Shown: positions 40,544 to 50,460, counted from the first letter of the stretch. The stretch: DNA of 64,000 nt from Gammaproteobacteria bacterium (GCA_002731775.1 PCCP01000104.1:1-64000); one strand, 5' to 3'. Translations and numbers: made by a program. The notes: generated by a model not told the origin, from the letters alone.

Positions 40544-40810
40544 ATGGGTATAGGTGGTATTGGAATATGGCAACTACTGATCATTTTGTTGATCGTGGTA
40601 ATGTTATTCGGCACTAAAAAATTGCGCAACATTGGCTCAGATCTCGGTGGTGCCTTAAAAGGATTCAAGAGCGCTATGAAAGACAATGAATCCAATCAGG
40701 ATTCAAGCAACGAGGAATCTGAGAGTTCAGAAGAATCTACGGAATCCAGCGAAGAAACCAGCGAAGAAACCGCTGGAAAGGAAGAGAAAGAAGAGTCTAA
40801 CACCGACTAG
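40544..40810 (+). CDS. tatA: Twin-arginine translocase subunit TatA
   Basis: Forms the oligomeric pore for folded proteins with twin-arginine signals. The 88-residue product has one membrane helix (about residues 3-20) ending [24 protein letters not shown], the amphipathic helix. A very acidic Ser/Glu-rich tail of about 40 residues follows. A strong GGAGG precedes the ATG. Confidence 0.96.
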   Translation: MGIGGIGIWQLLIILLIVVMLFGTKKLRNIGSDLGGALKGFKSAMKDNESNQDSSNEESESSEESTESSEETSEETAGKEEKEESNTD

Positions 40811-40935
40811 GATATCCGTAGTATGCAGTTCCCGGCGCCCTCTTCTGGCCAAAGGATCTTGTAGCGATAAATTTCTACGGTGCAAGTGTTACCAATTTCA
40901 ATTATCGTCCTTTATCTATCACCAGATTCCGACTT

Positions 40936-41472
40936 ATGTTCAATATTCACTCGACTGAGCTTCTTCTAGTCTGCATTGTTGCCTTGATAGTGATAGGCCC
41001 GCAGCAACTGCCATCGGCGATTAAGACCGCTGGGCTGTGGATCGGTCGCTTTCGTCGAAGCTTTTACAAGGTGAAGGCTGAGATCGAAAGAGAACTCAAC
41101 GCCGATGAAATACGAAGACAGTTGCATAATGAATCTATTATGGAGGACATTGAGGATGCCAAATCTCGGTTACAGGATGTAGCGAAGGACGCAGAGAAAT
41201 CTGTGAACAGCATCGTCAACACAGACAACTTCGATCCGGGGGCATCAAAAGAATCTTACGAAAAGGATAAAGATGACGACGCGGAGCTCGAGAAGCCTCT
41301 GCAACAAGAATTAGCAGAGGGCGCGGAAGAGATAGGCGGGCAAATAGAGAATGTCAAACAACAAATCTATGGCGGCGGCAAGAACCCCAAATTGGCGCTA
41401 GACGAAAATTCCGACGAAACCCCAAGCACCGTAACTCAAGACTCAAGCAAGCAAGCAAATGACATCAGCTGA
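40936..41472 (+). CDS. tatB: Twin-arginine translocase subunit TatB
   Basis: Works with TatC as the twin-arginine signal receptor. The 178-residue product has the membrane helix [20 protein letters not shown] with the conserved Glu and Gly-Pro, an amphipathic helix, and a long charged tail. The 3' end overlaps tatC by 14 bp. A 125-bp gap from tatA carries no gene. Confidence 0.95.
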   Translation: MFNIHSTELLLVCIVALIVIGPQQLPSAIKTAGLWIGRFRRSFYKVKAEIERELNADEIRRQLHNESIMEDIEDAKSRLQDVAKDAEKSVNSIVNTDNFDPGASKESYEKDKDDDAELEKPLQQELAEGAEEIGGQIENVKQQIYGGGKNPKLALDENSDETPSTVTQDSSKQANDIS

Positions 41473-42214
41473 AGACGAGAAAGAACTCACTCTTGTCGAT
41501 CACCTGGTTGAACTGCGTGATCGAATCATGAAAAGCCTGGTGCTGCTGGTTGTGTTGTTCCTGGCGCTTTTCTATTTCTCTAATGATATCTATACCTACG
41601 TGGCAGAACCCCTACTTTCCGCGTTGCCTGAAAATACCAGCATGATCGCCATCGATCCGACGGCACCATTCTTCGCACCATTCAAGCTGACCTTCTATGT
41701 CGCCTTTATGCTGTCTGCTCCTTATATTTTGTTCCAGCTCTGGTCCTTTATCGCACCAGGGCTTTACAAGAACGAGAAAGAAATCGCTATCCCCTTGTTT
41801 ATCTCCAGCGTCATTCTGTTCTATTCCGGCATCGCCTTCGCACGCTATATTCTGTTCGACATAATATTCGGATTTTTTATCTCAGTAGCGCCAGATGGTA
41901 TTCAGGTTGCGCCGGACATCAGCAGTTTCCTCAACTTTGCCCTGACCCTGTTCTTCGCCTTCGGTATTGCATTTGAAATACCGATTGCAGTATTCCTGTG
42001 CATTTGGGCCGGACTGGCGGAGCCCGACTCACTTACCCAGAAACGCCCTTACGTGGTGGTCGGTTGTTTCGTAGTAGCGATGATGCTGACACCGCCGGAC
42101 CCGTTTACCCAATCGATGTTGGCGTTTCCAATGTGGGCGCTGTTTGAGGTGGGAATTATTGCCGGCAGACTCGTAAGCAAACGCAAACAGAAAGACGATG
42201 AGGCGACAAGCTAG
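41459..42214 (+). CDS. tatC: Twin-arginine translocase subunit TatC
   Basis: Six-helix core of the Tat translocase that binds the twin-arginine motif. The 251-residue protein opens with the conserved [12 protein letters not shown], followed by [20 protein letters not shown], the FGIAFEIP helix and the late [23 protein letters not shown] segment. The start overlaps the tatB end, so translation is probably coupled. Confidence 0.97.
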   Translation: MTSAEDEKELTLVDHLVELRDRIMKSLVLLVVLFLALFYFSNDIYTYVAEPLLSALPENTSMIAIDPTAPFFAPFKLTFYVAFMLSAPYILFQLWSFIAPGLYKNEKEIAIPLFISSVILFYSGIAFARYILFDIIFGFFISVAPDGIQVAPDISSFLNFALTLFFAFGIAFEIPIAVFLCIWAGLAEPDSLTQKRPYVVVGCFVVAMMLTPPDPFTQSMLAFPMWALFEVGIIAGRLVSKRKQKDDEATS

Positions 42215-42244
42215 GCAACTCTGCCGCAGCACAAAGCCTGAATA

Positions 42245-42682
42245 TCAGACTTTCAATATGAAAGTTACCGGTCCGTCATTCTCAAGCAGAATTTGCATAT
42301 AGGCCCCAAACTTGCCGTCACGAACCACTTTGTGCTGCGCTACTGCCGACTTAACCAGATAGCGATAAATCTGTTCAGCTTCGGCCGGGGGCTTGGCCGC
42401 TGAAAAACTGGGCCGCAAGCCTTTATCCGTGCTTGCCGCCAGAGTGAATTGCGATACCAGCATCAAGTCGCCACCTACAGCTTTCAAATCCAGATTCATG
42501 CGCCCGTCATCATCGGCAAATAGACGATACGCGAGTATCTTATCCACCATTTTTTCCGCGAGCTCTGTTGTGTCAGCTTTTTCAATACCAATAAGTGCAA
42601 GCAATCCCGAACCTATCTCAGAATAAAGTTCGCCCTCGATATTTAGCCGAGCCCAGTTGACCCGCTGAATTAGTGCAATCAC
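42245..42682 (-). CDS. dtd: D-aminoacyl-tRNA deacylase
   Basis: Removes D-amino acids and glycine mischarged to tRNA. The 145-residue product has the two catalytic-site signatures, LVSQFTLAA (SQxTLxA) and NDGPVTFIL (NxGPVT). The start is GTG. Convergent with tatC. Confidence 0.96.
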   Translation of the reverse strand: MIALIQRVNWARLNIEGELYSEIGSGLLALIGIEKADTTELAEKMVDKILAYRLFADDDGRMNLDLKAVGGDLMLVSQFTLAASTDKGLRPSFSAAKPPAEAEQIYRYLVKSAVAQHKVVRDGKFGAYMQILLENDGPVTFILKV

Positions 42683-42899
42683 CTATTAACCACTCCGAGT
42701 CAAACCAGCCCTCTTATATCACTCCAAAATTGGAGAGCTTCAGTATACGCCAGACTTGCGGTTGAATTTAGCTCTGGTCTGAGGAATCCCGGCCTAATTT
42801 GGGGTTCCTAGCACAGGACTGGGAGGATTGGGTTATATGTAGGTAGTTGATGCGTAGAACGGAGCTTGGCAAGGGCTTTTGTTTTTCCGTTCCGTTGGA

Positions 42900-43859
42900 C
42901 TAACTGGCAGACTTCAACTGTTTGGCAATATCGGCAACCACCCTGATCAGCGCATCGACAGTGCCCGGCTCCGAAGCGGAATGGCCAGCGTCGCGCACGA
43001 TGACAAGCTCCGAATTGGGCCACTGTTGATGCAATCTCAGAGCGTTGTCGAGGGGGCAGACCATATCATAGCGGCCGTGGACAATTCGACCGGGTATGTC
43101 TTTGATCGACTGCATATTATTGAGGATGTAATTTTCGTCTATAAAACCCTTGTTCACGAAATAGTGTGTTTCGATGCGAGCCAGCGCCAGGGCATTGTGG
43201 GGCTTGGTGAATTTGGCGAGCGCAGTCGGGCTGGGCCGCAGTTTGGAACAATTACCTTCCCAAGCCGACCAGGCTTTGGCAACCCCCATGCGCAGCAACT
43301 CATCATCACCAAGCAGGCGGGAATTATAGGCCTGGGCCAGGTCGCCCCACTCGGACTGGGGAATCGGTTTTATGAACTCCTCCCAGTAATCGGGGAATAT
43401 TCGGTTCGCACCATCCTTGTATAGCCAATCGAAATCACATTGTCGGCAGAGAAATATCCCTCGCAAGACCAGCGCCATCACCCGCTGAGGATAATGTTGT
43501 GCGTACAACAGGCTGAGAGTAGAACCCCAGGAACCACCAAACAGAACCCAACTGTCGATGCCCAGGTGAACCCGGATCGCCTCCATGTCTGCGATCAGGT
43601 CTTGCGTGGTATTGTCTGACAACTCGCCATGGGGAGTAGATCGGCCACAGCCGCGCTGATCGAAAGTAACGATGCGATAGAGCGCCGGGTCATAGAAGCG
43701 ACGGGAGCTGCCATCACAGCCGCCACCGGGGCCACCGTGAACAAAGAGTACAGGTATGCCATCAGGATTGCCGGCCTCATCGATGTATAACTCATGCAGC
43801 TCAGATACCTTGAGCGAGTGCCGTTGATAGGGTTTCAATTCAGGATAGAGCACCAACAT
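42900..43859 (-). CDS. pip: Proline iminopeptidase (alpha/beta hydrolase, S33)
   Basis: Cleaves N-terminal proline from peptides. The 319-residue protein has the oxyanion segment HGGPGGG at 41-47, the nucleophile Ser110 in GGSWGS, the acid in GRYDMVCP and His in DAGHSASEPG. The acidic cap region typical of S33 prolyl peptidases is present. The upstream gap (42683-42899, between dtd and this gene) shows only a small hairpin. Confidence 0.95.
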   Translation of the reverse strand: MLVLYPELKPYQRHSLKVSELHELYIDEAGNPDGIPVLFVHGGPGGGCDGSSRRFYDPALYRIVTFDQRGCGRSTPHGELSDNTTQDLIADMEAIRVHLGIDSWVLFGGSWGSTLSLLYAQHYPQRVMALVLRGIFLCRQCDFDWLYKDGANRIFPDYWEEFIKPIPQSEWGDLAQAYNSRLLGDDELLRMGVAKAWSAWEGNCSKLRPSPTALAKFTKPHNALALARIETHYFVNKGFIDENYILNNMQSIKDIPGRIVHGRYDMVCPLDNALRLHQQWPNSELVIVRDAGHSASEPGTVDALIRVVADIAKQLKSAS

Positions 43860-43962
43860 AGGCCATTCCTTCTGCAGCGAGGCTTAAGCAGCACTGCCCG
43901 CACTTCAACCGGAGCACTCATTGTAAGACACCAGTCTGCAGTAAGACACAGGAATTGTTATC

Positions 43963-45807
43963 CTAGCCCCGCGCTGCCAGTCCCCTGCTCATGCGCTTGC
44001 GTTCGTTCTCGGTGAGATAGCGCTTGCGTAAACGAATGTTATCGGGTGTGACTTCAACCAGTTCATCATCGGCAATAAATTCCATTGCCTGCTCCAGAGA
44101 ATGTACTACCGGCGGGGACAATACAATGTGTTCATCCGTACCCGATGCCCGCACGTTGGTAAGTTGCTTCGCCTTCGTTGGATTCACAATCAAATCATTA
44201 TCACGGCTGTGAAGACCAACGATCATACCCTCATAGACCTCGGTGTTGGATCCAACGAAGAGCCTGCCTCGCTCCTGCAGATTGAACAGACCAAAGCCTA
44301 GGGTCTTGCCCTGAACCATGGAAACCAGCACGCCACGACCCCGACTCGCCAATTCAGTATCGATGTACTCACCGTAATGATCGAAGACATGGGTCATCAA
44401 GCCGGAACCGGATGTCATCGAAAGAAACTGGGAGCGAAACCCAATCAGCCCTCTGGTCGGCACCAGAAACTCCAGGCGCACCCTGCCCTTGCCATCGTCG
44501 CTCAGGTCTTGCATCCTGGCCCGACGCTGCCCCAATTCTTCAATGACAGAACCCTGATACTGTTGGTTGCAGTCGATAAGCAGTGATTCATAGGGCTCCT
44601 GTTTGACCCCATCGACCTCATGAATAATTACTTCGGGCCGGGACACCGCCAACTCGAAGCCCTCACGCCGCATCGATTCGATCAACACTGACAGGTGTAA
44701 CTCGCCGCGGCCGGATACCTTATATTTATCCGGCGTGTCACCAGGCTCTACACGTAAGGCAACATTGTGGAGCAACTCGCGCTCCAATCTCTCCTTAATA
44801 TTTCGAGTGGTGACATACTTGCCTTCCAGTCCCGCGAAGGGGGAATCGTTAACCTGAAAAGTCATACTGATGGTGGGCTCGTCTACCTGCAGTGGAGCCA
44901 TGGCCTCTACCTTGTCCGGATCGCAGATGGTATCGGAAATATTCAATTTATCGATGCCAGTGATACAGACAATTTCACCGGCGCGAGCCTCTTCTACATC
45001 GATGCGCTCCAGACCGAGATGACTCTTGACCTGCAGTATTTTGCCTTTGCGCTGCTTGCCTTCACTATCGACGATCACCACCTGCTGATTCCTGCTAGCC
45101 TTGCCTCGGGAAATACGACCGATGCCAATGACACCAACATAACTGTTGTGATCCAGAGCACTGATCTGCATCTGTAATGGGGCATCGACAACAACTACCG
45201 GAGCCGGTACATTTTCCACGATAGAAGCAAACAGGGGCATCATATCTTGCGCCAGGCTTTCATGCTCCAGCCCGGCGACTCCATTCAGGGCCGAGGCATA
45301 TACGATGGGAAAATCCAGTTGCTCATCGCTTGCGCCCAATTTATCGAACAGATCGAATACTTCATCCACCACCCAGTCGGGGCGGGCACCATCGCGGTCA
45401 ATCTTGTTGATCACCACGATGGGATTCAACCCCTGGGCGAAGGCTTTCTGGGTCACGAAGCGAGTCTGGGGCATCGGCCCATCGGCTGCATCCACTAAAA
45501 GCAATACGCTATCGACCATGGACAGAACCCGTTCGACCTCGCCGCCGAAGTCGGCGTGACCGGGGGTATCGACGATATTGATATGGTAGCCGTTCCAGGT
45601 AATGGCGGTATTCTTGGCAAGAATGGTTATGCCCCGCTCCCGTTCCTGGTCATTGGAATCCAGCATTCGTTCCAGCTGCTTACCACGGCTCTTCACGGTG
45701 CCAGATTGCTGCAACATTTTGTCAACAAGCGTGGTTTTGCCATGATCAACGTGTGCGATGATGGCTATGTTTCGAATTTTCTCAATCACAGGCTTGCAAG
45801 CGTCCAC
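43963..45807 (-). CDS. typA: Translational GTPase TypA/BipA
   Basis: Ribosome-binding GTPase used in stress and low-temperature ribosome assembly. The 614-residue protein has G1 [10 protein letters not shown]3 [10 protein letters not shown] and G4 [15 protein letters not shown]-like domains follow, and the BipA-specific C-terminal domain ([13 protein letters not shown], then [13 protein letters not shown] and [11 protein letters not shown]) is present. The start is a GTG with AAGGGG eight bases upstream. Confidence 0.97.
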   Translation of the reverse strand: MDACKPVIEKIRNIAIIAHVDHGKTTLVDKMLQQSGTVKSRGKQLERMLDSNDQERERGITILAKNTAITWNGYHINIVDTPGHADFGGEVERVLSMVDSVLLLVDAADGPMPQTRFVTQKAFAQGLNPIVVINKIDRDGARPDWVVDEVFDLFDKLGASDEQLDFPIVYASALNGVAGLEHESLAQDMMPLFASIVENVPAPVVVVDAPLQMQISALDHNSYVGVIGIGRISRGKASRNQQVVIVDSEGKQRKGKILQVKSHLGLERIDVEEARAGEIVCITGIDKLNISDTICDPDKVEAMAPLQVDEPTISMTFQVNDSPFAGLEGKYVTTRNIKERLERELLHNVALRVEPGDTPDKYKVSGRGELHLSVLIESMRREGFELAVSRPEVIIHEVDGVKQEPYESLLIDCNQQYQGSVIEELGQRRARMQDLSDDGKGRVRLEFLVPTRGLIGFRSQFLSMTSGSGLMTHVFDHYGEYIDTELASRGRGVLVSMVQGKTLGFGLFNLQERGRLFVGSNTEVYEGMIVGLHSRDNDLIVNPTKAKQLTNVRASGTDEHIVLSPPVVHSLEQAMEFIADDELVEVTPDNIRLRKRYLTENERKRMSRGLAARG

Positions 45808-45972
45808 TTCGTTCGCCCCTTACAAGGAATGAGCTGGCGGCAGCGGTTTTTCACCGGGCGCGTGAGTTCATTTCAGGGGGCGTGCAAAAGGCGGCGAGTA
45901 TACACGAGACTGCCACCAATAATGAACATTTCTTACTATTTTGCGAGTTCAGTACGGGATAAGGACGCTGAA

Positions 45973-47511
45973 TTACTGTGGGTTGGCCATAGCCGCTGAT
46001 ATATCCAGCACCGCGACGTTGGCGAATCCTTCATCGAGCAAATTTGCAGCATGTAATCTACTCATCATGCCCTTGTCACAGAACAAGAGAAAACTCTTGC
46101 TCTTGTCCAGCTCGGTAAAGCTCGTGCGCAACTGGTAGAACGGAATACTCAGCATTGCTGCCGGTGCCGTCGACTGATGCAGAATCAGCGGCCTGGCTTC
46201 CTGTTCGGTGGGATGGCGAATATCTATAATGGTGTGCTCCGGGCCTACCTCATTGACAATTTTTACATCTACCGCTTCCTGGCCAAAATCTTTAGCCAAT
46301 TCGGTAATCAGTTGATGTTTGGATTTTTTGACCGCTGCATCCAGTACTGAAAAATCAAACCGGGTTTCTTCGTATTCGACACGCTCAAGCTTTGCCCTGG
46401 TGCTCGGGTTATTCGAAATAACAGCACAGTATTCGGGTATATTTCTGGAAAACTCTTCACTGCCAATATCCCTGGCAATATCGATGATCTCCTGCTTGTT
46501 GACTGTGCACAGGGGCCGCAATACCAGCAATTCTGCAACTCTGTCAATTACTGCGAGGTTAGCCAGGGTCTGACTGGACACCTGCGCCACACTCTCTCCC
46601 GTCACTATCGCATTGATCTGCATTTGTTCAGCGATTTTACCGGCTACCCGCAGCATCATACGTTTCAGTACAACTCCCATCAGGGAGTTGTCGACGCGAT
46701 TAAGAATCTCCTCAATTACAGCCTCGAAGGGCACAGAAATAAACTTGACCCGGTGGCTACTGTGATATTTCATCCACAGAAATAGTGCGACTTCCTTCAC
46801 CGCAAGCTCATGGGCTTTACCACCAAGGTTGAAAAAACAATAGTGGGTCTGGAGACCGCGTTTTATACAAAGATAACTGGACACAGAGGAATCGAAGCCA
46901 CCGGAGATCAGAGACAGCACCGAATCCTGGCAACCCAGTGGATAGCCTCCTAAACCTCCGTGTTGCTCCCTGACAATGAAGAGCTGGTCCTGGCGAATTT
47001 CCAGGACCACGGTAACATCTGGATCTACCAGCTTGACGCCCGCCGCCTCGGTTTGCTGGTTCAAGCCACCCCCCACATACCTCTCGACGTCCACCGACCT
47101 GAATCCATGGCGACCGCTGCGTTTGCAGCGCACCGCGAAGGTCCTGCCTGCGATTTTCGCCGTGTAAGTGCGCAGACAAAGCTCCAGCATGCCGTCCATA
47201 TCCGGAAGCGGATACTTGTCTACTTCCTGCACCAGGGCAATACCCGGAATCCGGGTCAGCTGCTCGACCACGTTAGCGCGCAGATCTATTTCATCCTGTG
47301 TTGCCGTCTCCGGCTCAGACCCTTGGCTGGCCCTTGCTGCAATGGCCCCAGTTTTAACCTCGATGATATCCCACTCGCCAGTCACCTCTACATCGCTGTC
47401 TAACGGCCTGATCACGGACCTGATGTTTTTGCGCAACTGGCGTATGAAGCGTTTTCGTACGGGTCGACTCTTGATGGAAATTTCAGGAAATATCTTAATC
47501 AGGAACAGCAT
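45973..47511 (-). CDS. thiI: tRNA 4-thiouridine synthase ThiI (with rhodanese domain)
   Basis: Makes 4-thiouridine at tRNA position 8 and can supply sulfur for thiazole. The N-terminal ferredoxin-like and THUMP domains are followed by the PP-loop ISGGFDSS, and a C-terminal rhodanese domain with the persulfide cysteine in LLFCDKGMMSRL. The start chosen is the ATG giving MLFLIKIFPEISIKS, which is the family N-terminus (512 residues); a TTG four codons upstream is less likely. Divergent from glnII. Confidence 0.96.
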   Translation of the reverse strand: MLFLIKIFPEISIKSRPVRKRFIRQLRKNIRSVIRPLDSDVEVTGEWDIIEVKTGAIAARASQGSEPETATQDEIDLRANVVEQLTRIPGIALVQEVDKYPLPDMDGMLELCLRTYTAKIAGRTFAVRCKRSGRHGFRSVDVERYVGGGLNQQTEAAGVKLVDPDVTVVLEIRQDQLFIVREQHGGLGGYPLGCQDSVLSLISGGFDSSVSSYLCIKRGLQTHYCFFNLGGKAHELAVKEVALFLWMKYHSSHRVKFISVPFEAVIEEILNRVDNSLMGVVLKRMMLRVAGKIAEQMQINAIVTGESVAQVSSQTLANLAVIDRVAELLVLRPLCTVNKQEIIDIARDIGSEEFSRNIPEYCAVISNNPSTRAKLERVEYEETRFDFSVLDAAVKKSKHQLITELAKDFGQEAVDVKIVNEVGPEHTIIDIRHPTEQEARPLILHQSTAPAAMLSIPFYQLRTSFTELDKSKSFLLFCDKGMMSRLHAANLLDEGFANVAVLDISAAMANPQ

Positions 47512-47614
47512 GTCTGAACTCAATTGAGGTGGGAGTGAAATGGGCTCGAGTGCCAGTCAGAAAAATCGCCTTAGGCGGGGATTTTGCTGATCTGCTGGGT
47601 ATTTCACTGGAAAA

Positions 47615-47629
47615 GCACTTTGATGGTGC
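47615..47629 (+). promoter_or_regulatory. NtrC binding site 1 upstream of the glutamine synthetase gene
   Basis: GCAC-N5-TGGTGC, a full match to the enterobacterial NtrC consensus. It is centred at about 47622, roughly 125 bp before the predicted sigma-54 start site. Confidence 0.75.
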
Positions 47630-47644
47630 GGTAATATTGCCTGC

Positions 47645-47659
47645 GCTCGCAATTAGTGC
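47645..47659 (+). promoter_or_regulatory. NtrC binding site 2 upstream of the glutamine synthetase gene
   Basis: GCTC-N7-GTGC, one mismatch from the palindromic GCAC-N7-GTGC core. Its centre is 30 bp (about three helical turns) from site 1, the spacing used for cooperative NtrC binding at enterobacterial glnA. Confidence 0.6.
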
Positions 47660-47720
47660 GCGATTAATTTCTGTAGCGGCAAGCCTACCGTAAAATCAGG
47701 CTTTGCAGCCACCCTTTTAA

Positions 47721-47736
47721 TGGCATATATTTTGCT
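47721..47736 (+). promoter_or_regulatory. Sigma-54 promoter of the glutamine synthetase gene
   Basis: TGGCAT-N5-TTGCT with exact GG-N10-GC spacing, close to the sigma-54 consensus TGGCAC-N5-TTGCA. Transcription would start near 47746, leaving a leader of about 185 nt before the ATG. Two NtrC-type sites lie upstream at the usual enhancer distance. Confidence 0.75.
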
Positions 47737-47931
47737 CCTTCCGAAGTGCACAAGACAAGCCAGGAAGAATTGGGCGAATCGCGTCTTCGCCATGTGAATC
47801 GTGAGCGGAACCGGAGATAGGCTCTTTCGTGAGCAGCGTCTGCTGTTAGGGCATTTTGGCGAGACCGGAAGTTAGAGAATCGATTAAACATCATCGCAAT
47901 GTAAATTAGTGATTTAGGAGAACCACAGAAA

Positions 47932-48945
47932 ATGAAATCTAAACTGGAATATATCTGGCTGGACGGATACAAGCCAACACAAAGTCTGCGCAGCAAGACG
48001 CAAGTAAGAACCGACTTCGGTGGCACCGTGGAAGAATGCCCGATGTGGAACTTTGACGGCAGCTCGACCGAGCAAGCCTCGGGTGGCGACTCCGACTGTC
48101 TGTTGAAGCCAGTGGCCATATACCCCGACCCAGATCGTGCCAGTGCCTACCTGGTAATGTGCGAGGTAATGAACGCCGATGGCTCCCCACATGAGTCCAA
48201 CGGTCGTGCCACCATCGATGATGATGATGAAGATTTCTGGTTTGGTTTCGAGCAGGAATATTTTCTTTGGGATCTCAAGACTAATTTGCCACCAGGTTTT
48301 CCTCCAGGCGGATATCCTGGCCCCCAGGGTCCTTATTATTGTTCCGTCGGCGCCGGTAATGCCTACGGCAGAGACTGCGTCGAAGACCATCTGGACCTGT
48401 GTCTCGAGGCCGGGGTCAATATCGAGGGAATCAACGCGGAAGTTGCGGCAGGGCAGTGGGAATTTCAGGTGTTTGCCAAGGGCGCCAAACAAGCAGGTGA
48501 TGAAGTCTGGATAGCCCGCTACCTGTTAGAACGCACGGCCGAGCGCTATGGCTTCAGCATTAACTACGAACCCAAGCCACTGGGCAGACACCTGGACTGG
48601 AATGGTTCCGGCATGCACGCAAACTTCTCCAATGGCGCCATGCGTGATCTAGGTGACGAATCTGTTTTCACCAGAATCTGTGAACACTTCGGTAAAAACA
48701 TCGACCGCCACATCCACGTGTATGGCGCCGACAATGACCAGCGCCTCACCGGTGAACACGAAACCCAGTCGATCGATATGTTCAGCTACGCCGTCTCCGA
48801 TCGTGGCGCCTCCATCCGCATCCCCGTTACTACCGTGCAAGATGGCTGGAAAGGCCGCCTGGAAGATCGTCGCACCGCATCAAACGCCGACCCTTACAAG
48901 GTCGCGGCCGTGATCATAAAGAGCTCCAAGGAAGCGCTGGCTTAA
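47932..48945 (+). CDS. glnII: Glutamine synthetase, class II (eukaryotic type)
   Basis: ATP-dependent ligation of ammonia to glutamate. The 337-residue length and motifs identify the short class II enzyme, not the 470-residue class I GlnA: LEYIWLDGY, the WNFDGSSTEQA loop (40-49), the metal-binding GFEQEYFLW (105-113), NGSGMHANFS (224-233) and LEDRRTASNADPY (310-322). Class II enzymes are decamers and lack the adenylylation tyrosine loop, so GlnE-type control should not apply. A TAGGAGA site precedes the ATG. A sigma-54 promoter and NtrC sites lie upstream, and ntrBC lies downstream. Confidence 0.96.
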   Translation: MKSKLEYIWLDGYKPTQSLRSKTQVRTDFGGTVEECPMWNFDGSSTEQASGGDSDCLLKPVAIYPDPDRASAYLVMCEVMNADGSPHESNGRATIDDDDEDFWFGFEQEYFLWDLKTNLPPGFPPGGYPGPQGPYYCSVGAGNAYGRDCVEDHLDLCLEAGVNIEGINAEVAAGQWEFQVFAKGAKQAGDEVWIARYLLERTAERYGFSINYEPKPLGRHLDWNGSGMHANFSNGAMRDLGDESVFTRICEHFGKNIDRHIHVYGADNDQRLTGEHETQSIDMFSYAVSDRGASIRIPVTTVQDGWKGRLEDRRTASNADPYKVAAVIIKSSKEALA

Positions 48946-48984
48946 AACCGCCAGCAGCTGGGTGGGTAAATAAGTCTCCAAACC

Positions 48985-49013
48985 AACCCGGGTAGCAACT
49001 CCCCGGGTTTTTT
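48985..49013 (+). terminator. Rho-independent terminator after glnII
   Basis: AACCCGGG and CCCGGGTT form an 8-bp perfect GC-rich stem with a 9-base loop, followed by six T. It lies 40 bp after the stop codon and separates glutamine synthetase from ntrBC. Confidence 0.85.
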
Positions 49014-49143
49014 GTCTTGTAATTTCCTTTTTGCGCAGACGCTGCCAGTTGCCGGCGGTTGCACTCGAAGAAAGCCTCGAGCAAATACCAGTGTCTTTCG
49101 CTCACCTGTAACAGCCCAAGAGCATCGAAGTCGTCTTGCGTTA

Positions 49144-49160
49144 TGCACTATATTGGTGCA
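49144..49160 (+). promoter_or_regulatory. NtrC binding site upstream of ntrBC
   Basis: TGCACTATATTGGTGCA, a full NtrC palindrome (GCAC-N5-TGGTGC) extended by one more matched pair on each side. It lies about 210 bp before the ntrB start and about 110 bp before a -24/-12 element. Confidence 0.75.
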
Positions 49161-49254
49161 TAGTTTCACCAAACCGTCTCGAATTGCGGCCGTTCCTGGC
49201 TCAAATTCACCGAATAATCAACAGCAGGAGCCCCACGCGCCGCGCTACCATTGT

Positions 49255-49270
49255 TGGTTTGCTAATTGCA
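49255..49270 (+). promoter_or_regulatory. Candidate sigma-54 promoter for ntrBC
   Basis: TGG-N8-TTGCA with exact GG-N10-GC spacing. The -12 part is perfect; the -24 part keeps only TGG. It stands about 100 bp after a consensus NtrC site, the same geometry as the glnII promoter. The rest of the 49014-49371 gap has no credible gene. Confidence 0.5.
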
Positions 49271-49371
49271 TAGGAACTACCAGCGCCGGCGAGGCTACGC
49301 AACAATCCCAAAGACCAAGTACGGCTAGCCACCAGGTCTTGAACTTAATCAGACAATAACTGAGCCCTAAG

Positions 49372-50460
49372 GTGACCCTGGATACTGTACATAAACGTCT
49401 GCTGGACAATCTCAACATCTCGGTGTTGCTGCTGGATTACGAGCTAAGTCTACTTTACATCAACCCGGCGGCAGAGAATTTGCTGGAAATAAGCGACCGC
49501 AAAGCCAGGCAGCTGTCTATTGCCGATGTCTTTATCGAGGCGGCCGAAGATATTGCTGAGATGCAGGCAGCGCTTGCAAGCCATAGCAGTTTTACCCGGC
49601 GCAAGGCAGAATTTCTATTAAGCCATGGCAAGGTCATTACCGTGGACTACAGCATCAACACTTTCGAGGAAAATGGACAGATCCAGGCACTACTGGAGTT
49701 GAATTCACTGGAACACGTCAATCGTATCAGCCGTGAACAAAACCTGAGTTCGGCGCATGCCACCGCCGTGGAACTGGTGCGTGGTCTGGCCCACGAAATC
49801 AAAAATCCGCTTGGGGGCATTCGCGGGGCTGCCCAGCTGCTGTCCCAGGAATTGCCCACAGCTGAACTGAGAGAGTATACCAACGTGATCATTGAGGAGG
49901 CCGATCGACTACACAAACTGGTTGACCGCCTGGTCGACTCCAGGCATCCGCCGGAGTTAAAAGATATCAATATTCACGAAGTGCTGGAGCGTGTCAGAAA
50001 CCTCGTCGAAGCAGAGATCGTCGGTAAAAGCATCCGGCTGATTACCGATTACGACCCCAGTATTCCACCGCTACACGCTGACGCCGAGCAGTTGATCCAG
50101 GCCATGTTGAACATTGTCCGCAATGCGATGCAATCCCTGACCAGTCCGGTGGTGAACCATGATCTGGGGAGAATCTATTTGCGCACCAGAATCATTCGCA
50201 ATGCCACTATTGGTTCCAGTTTTCATCGCCTCGCCGCCAGTATAAAAATTATCGACAATGGGCCGGGTGTAGACTCAGAAATCATCGACACTATCTTTTA
50301 TCCAATGATAAGCGGGCGTGCAGACGGTACCGGTTTAGGCCTTTCCATCGCCCATGGCATCATTAGTCAGCATAAGGGCATGATCGAATGTATATGCAGG
50401 CCTGGTGTGACTTGTTTCAAGGTGGTGCTCCCGGTTAGTGATTCAAACCTCGGCCATTAG
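49372..50460 (+). CDS. glnL: Nitrogen regulation sensor kinase NtrB
   Basis: Soluble histidine kinase/phosphatase of the NtrBC system, controlled by PII. The 362-residue protein has an N-terminal PAS domain (LLDNLNISVLLLDYELSLLYINPAAENLL) and the phospho-acceptor His141 in GLAHEIKNPLGGIRGAAQLL. The ATPase motifs are NIVRNAMQSL, IIDNGPGV and GTGLGLSIAHGI. No membrane segment. The start is GTG. Followed by ntrC after 53 bp. Confidence 0.96.
   Translation: MTLDTVHKRLLDNLNISVLLLDYELSLLYINPAAENLLEISDRKARQLSIADVFIEAAEDIAEMQAALASHSSFTRRKAEFLLSHGKVITVDYSINTFEENGQIQALLELNSLEHVNRISREQNLSSAHATAVELVRGLAHEIKNPLGGIRGAAQLLSQELPTAELREYTNVIIEEADRLHKLVDRLVDSRHPPELKDINIHEVLERVRNLVEAEIVGKSIRLITDYDPSIPPLHADAEQLIQAMLNIVRNAMQSLTSPVVNHDLGRIYLRTRIIRNATIGSSFHRLAASIKIIDNGPGVDSEIIDTIFYPMISGRADGTGLGLSIAHGIISQHKGMIECICRPGVTCFKVVLPVSDSNLGH

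Noticed and set aside
42781-42808. Hairpin AGGAATCCC/GGGGTTCCT between dtd and pip
   Set aside because: A stem is possible, but there is no T-run on either strand and no sign of a conserved RNA.
49012-49359. A 115-codon open frame between glnII and ntrB
   Set aside because: It runs through the NtrC site and the -24/-12 element, has no ribosome site, and its composition is irregular with no recognisable family.
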